Shown here in pieces: positions 6,310-8,581 of a stretch of DNA of 8,581 nt. The notes beneath the pieces are model-generated. The model had not been told where the DNA came from. It worked only from the letters and a program-made list of their open reading frames with translations, and made no database searches. The DNA lies in contig JAFYOF010000098.1 of assembly GCA_017560305.1 (NCBI GenBank), positions 1 to 8,581 on the forward strand. The letters run 5' to 3'. Within the stretch, counting starts at the first letter, position 1. Each line of letters opens with the position of its first letter. This DNA is from Alistipes sp. (lineage in GTDB: Bacteria > Bacteroidota > Bacteroidia > Bacteroidales > Rikenellaceae). Position numbers and translations under genes: made by a program.

Positions 6310-6990
6310 ATGAAAACTATGATACCCAAATCAGCCTTGGAAGGCGACATCAAGCGCATAGCCGAACTGCGTGATATGCTACCTTTTGAGAGCGATGGCT
6401 CGCTCACACTCTCGTTTGCAGACCGACTGCTGAAGTTCGCTTCTGCGGCCGACGAGGGGTGGTATGGCGTAGCCCACACCGACAGTGAGTCAATTTCACG
6501 AGCGAAGATAGTGCTTTTTCTTGACACTTACAAACGCGTGGTGGTTTTGTCGCAGAATCCTATGGATTCGTTCCTGGAATTTGCCCGCCAGTTTGTATGG
6601 GTTGAGGCTGCGGGAGGCGTGGTTGAGAACTCGGCGGGAGAGGTGGTGATGATTCGCCGCAACGAGCGTTGGGACCTGCCCAAGGGACATCGTGAGATGG
6701 GCGAGGAGTTCGACTGGTGCGCCCAGCGTGAGGCCGAGGAGGAGACTGGCGTGAAGGTTGATTCGGTGGGGCGTCTGCTCGCAACGACGCTTCACGGTTA
6801 CAGCTTCTATGGTAAGTGGGAGTTGAAACTCACGGCGTGGTATGCTATGCGAGGTGAGTCGGCGGAACTCGTTCCCCAGCAGGAGGAGGGCATAATTTGT
6901 GCCCAGTGGATTAAGCGCGACGAGATAAGGGAGAAAATAAAAGCATCGTTCCCCACAATTCGCGCCGTGTTTGATGCGTTCTTGAATTAG
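6310..6990 (+). CDS. Nudix hydrolase with N-terminal extension (226 aa)
   Basis: A complete Nudix box GX5EX7REUXEEXGU spans residues 126-148: G126, E132, REAEEE at 140-145, G147 and V148. All the metal-binding glutamates are present, so an active Mg-dependent hydrolase of a nucleoside diphosphate linked to another group is expected. The Nudix fold begins around residue 97 (WVEAAGGVV). The preceding ~95 residues are an extension I cannot assign; they include an alpha-helical start (ALEGDIKRIAELRDML) and strand-like segments (KIVLFLD, KRVVVLS). No signal peptide is seen, so it is cytoplasmic. Substrate cannot be predicted; Nudix substrates include Ap4A, ADP-ribose, NADH, (d)NTPs and nucleotide sugars. 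ATG at 6310 is preferred; an in-frame ATG at 6319 is an alternative that loses three residues. It is followed 14 bases later by porX, so the two probably form an operon. Confidence 0.92.
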   Translation: MKTMIPKSALEGDIKRIAELRDMLPFESDGSLTLSFADRLLKFASAADEGWYGVAHTDSESISRAKIVLFLDTYKRVVVLSQNPMDSFLEFARQFVWVEAAGGVVENSAGEVVMIRRNERWDLPKGHREMGEEFDWCAQREAEEETGVKVDSVGRLLATTLHGYSFYGKWELKLTAWYAMRGESAELVPQQEEGIICAQWIKRDEIREKIKASFPTIRAVFDAFLN

Positions 6991-7004
6991 TAAATAATTT
7001 CCAT

Positions 7005-8564
7005 ATGGTTAAGATATTATGGGTTGATGATGAGGTGGAACTCTTGAAGCCTCACACACTGTTCCTCAAGGGCAAGGGCTATGAGGTTGACACCTGCAAC
7101 AATGGCTACGATGCCATCGATATGGTGCGCTCTACGGCCTACGACCTTATAATTCTCGATGAGATGATGCCCGGTATGACGGGTCTTGAGACGCTGCCGC
7201 TGATTAAGGATGTGCGTCCCACCACGCCTGTCATTATGGTGACCAAGAGCGAGGAGGAGAATATTATGGACAAGGCTATCGGCTCGAAGATTGCCGACTA
7301 CATCATCAAGCCCGTGAACCCCAATCAGGTGCTGCTCTCGATTAAGAAGAATGTGCACTCCCAACAGCTTGTCACCGAGCAGACTACGGCCGACTATCGT
7401 GCCGAGTTCGGTCGTATCTCGTCGATGTGTCAGCAGGCGTCATCGTTTGCGGCGTGGAGCGCTCTCTATCGTAAGATTACGGGATGGGAGATTGAGCTCT
7501 CGTCATCATCCGATCAGAGCATAAAGGAGATTCTGGCGTACCAGAAGACCGAGGCGAATCAGGAGTTCTGCAAGTTCGTGAGAAGAAACTACTACAACTG
7601 GATAAACAAACGAGTGGAGGATACGGAGGAGATTCCCGTGATGTCGCACACGCTGATGCGCAAGCGTATCTTCCCCGAGGTGGACAAGCACGAAAAGACA
7701 ACCCTTCTGCTCATTGACAACTTCCGTTACGACCAGTGGCGTGTCATAAGTTCGCTGCTCAGGGGCTATTACGATGTTGATGTCGATGACCTCTATTGCG
7801 CCATCCTGCCTACTGCAACGCAGTACGCCCGCAACGCAATCTTCGCGGGTCTGATGCCATTGGCGATTGATAAACTGATGCCCAATAAGTGGCTCAATGA
7901 TAACGAGGAGGGCGGCAAGAATCAGTATGAGGATGAGTTCCTGCGCCGTCAGATGCAGTCGTGCGGCAAGGATTATAAGTGGACATTCGATAAGCTGGTG
8001 CGCCCCGAGGCGGGAAGGAAACTCATCGACAACATCCACCGCTTGTACGATGCCGATTTTTCGGTGATTGTCTACAACTTCCTTGATATCCTCTCGCACG
8101 CCCGCACCGAGACCGACATCATCCGCGAACTTACCGAGGATGAGGCGTCGTTCCGCTCGCTCACGCGTTCTTGGTTTGAGTATTCCGATTTGTTTACCAT
8201 CCTGAAGTTGCTCTCGGAGCGTGGTCACACGGTGATTATCACCTCCGACCACGGCACAATCCGTGTGGACAACCCTGTGAAGGTTACGGGCGACAGGGAT
8301 ACCTCGCCAAACCTGCGCTACAAGACGGGCCGCAATCTGCAATACAACTCGCGTGAGGTCTATGAGGTGACTCGCCCCGAGGATATTCAGTTGCCACGCA
8401 TCAACCTCTCGTCAAGTTACATCTTTGCCTACAACTCCGACTTCTTGGTCTATAACAACGATGCCAATAAGTTTATCCGCTACTACCGCAACACCTTCCA
8501 GCACGGCGGTATTTCGATGGAGGAGATGCTGGTGCCATACATTGTGTTGAAACCTAAAAAGTAA
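7005..8564 (+). CDS. porX: PorX: response regulator receiver fused to PglZ/alkaline-phosphatase-superfamily domain (519 aa)
   Basis: Residues 1-120 are a CheY-like receiver with the acidic pocket D8/D9, phosphoacceptor D52 (ILDEMMPG), T80 and K102 (YIIKPVNP). After a helical linker (about 120-225), a PglZ domain carries alkaline-phosphatase-superfamily metal-site motifs: D238 (LLIDNFRYD), a likely Thr nucleophile in PTATQYARNA (T270 or T272), D361 and H365 (NFLDILSH), D415-H416 (TSDHG) and H500 (FQHGGIS). Architecture and motifs match P. gingivalis PorX, the regulator paired with the kinase PorY and the sigma factor SigP in control of type IX secretion, and reported as a Zn-dependent phosphodiesterase acting on oligonucleotides. 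No DNA-binding domain is present. Orthologs also occur in Bacteroidetes lacking T9SS, so the role here is uncertain. The gene follows the Nudix gene by 14 bases, and a further ATG lies 6 bases after its stop. Confidence 0.95.
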   Translation: MVKILWVDDEVELLKPHTLFLKGKGYEVDTCNNGYDAIDMVRSTAYDLIILDEMMPGMTGLETLPLIKDVRPTTPVIMVTKSEEENIMDKAIGSKIADYIIKPVNPNQVLLSIKKNVHSQQLVTEQTTADYRAEFGRISSMCQQASSFAAWSALYRKITGWEIELSSSSDQSIKEILAYQKTEANQEFCKFVRRNYYNWINKRVEDTEEIPVMSHTLMRKRIFPEVDKHEKTTLLLIDNFRYDQWRVISSLLRGYYDVDVDDLYCAILPTATQYARNAIFAGLMPLAIDKLMPNKWLNDNEEGGKNQYEDEFLRRQMQSCGKDYKWTFDKLVRPEAGRKLIDNIHRLYDADFSVIVYNFLDILSHARTETDIIRELTEDEASFRSLTRSWFEYSDLFTILKLLSERGHTVIITSDHGTIRVDNPVKVTGDRDTSPNLRYKTGRNLQYNSREVYEVTRPEDIQLPRINLSSSYIFAYNSDFLVYNNDANKFIRYYRNTFQHGGISMEEMLVPYIVLKPKK

Positions 8565-8570
8565 TTGATA

Positions 8571-8581
8571 ATGAAGAATAT
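8571..8581 (+). CDS. Possible start of a downstream gene (N-terminus only)
   Basis: An ATG followed by AAG AAT AT (Met-Lys-Asn-Ile/Met) lies 6 bases after the porX stop and runs off the window. Met-Lys-Asn after a short AT-rich gap is a typical Bacteroidetes gene start and would extend the Nudix-porX operon. From memory, tsaE (a tRNA threonylcarbamoyladenosine enzyme) often follows porX in this phylum, but 11 bases cannot identify the product. Confidence 0.45.

Noticed and set aside
6496..6795. Minus-strand open frames opposite the Nudix gene
   Set aside because: The plus strand here encodes the Nudix box and flanking fold. The antisense products are low-complexity and rich in Pro, Arg and His, as expected of shadows.
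7506..8342. Long open frame (278 codons) antisense to porX
   Set aside because: It lies wholly inside porX, whose receiver and PglZ motifs prove the plus-strand frame. The antisense translation has no recognisable domain and looks like a mirror of codon bias.

Overview
The window looks like the chromosome of a member of Bacteroidales, perhaps an Alistipes/Rikenellaceae relative, though the genus is a guess. The grounds are a PorX-type response regulator fused to a PglZ phosphatase domain, an Omp28-type lipoprotein, a DUF6029-like outer-membrane protein, a perfect match to the Bacteroidetes -7 promoter element (TAnnTTTG) and A-rich, Shine-Dalgarno-poor leaders. Coding density is high and no gap exceeds about 140 bases. 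I see no tRNA, rRNA, CRISPR array, insertion sequence or phage gene.

Layout. (1) Bases 1-2951, plus strand: an envelope cluster with the C-terminal end of a TlpA/thioredoxin-like protein, an outer-membrane beta-barrel protein (DUF6029-like, 525 aa) and an Omp28-like lipoprotein with an exported thioredoxin fold and a CGYC active site. Gaps of 9 and 19 bases suggest one transcript. A long perfect hairpin (2969-3013) ends it and also serves the gene converging from the other side. (2) Bases 3013-6252, minus strand: a secreted GH43-like five-bladed beta-propeller glycosidase, and upstream of it an S9-family prolyl-oligopeptidase-like serine peptidase made as a lipoprotein. A strong intrinsic terminator (4067-4104) separates the two, so they are probably transcribed independently. 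(3) Bases 6310-8581, plus strand: a Nudix hydrolase with an N-terminal extension, then porX 14 bases later, then the first 11 bases of another probable gene. A good sigma-ABfr-type promoter lies just ahead of the Nudix gene.

How they fit together. Blocks 1 and 2 encode exported envelope or nutrient-acquisition proteins: thiol-redox, outer-membrane, glycan cleavage and peptide cleavage. Block 3 is cytoplasmic signalling and nucleotide chemistry. PorX is known in Porphyromonas gingivalis as the response regulator controlling the type IX secretion system (T9SS), but no T9SS component or T9SS C-terminal sorting domain is visible here. I do not see a clear new defence or mobile system. The most promising leads are the redox/outer-membrane trio, with a Cys pair in the last predicted surface loop of the barrel, and the Nudix-PorX pairing.
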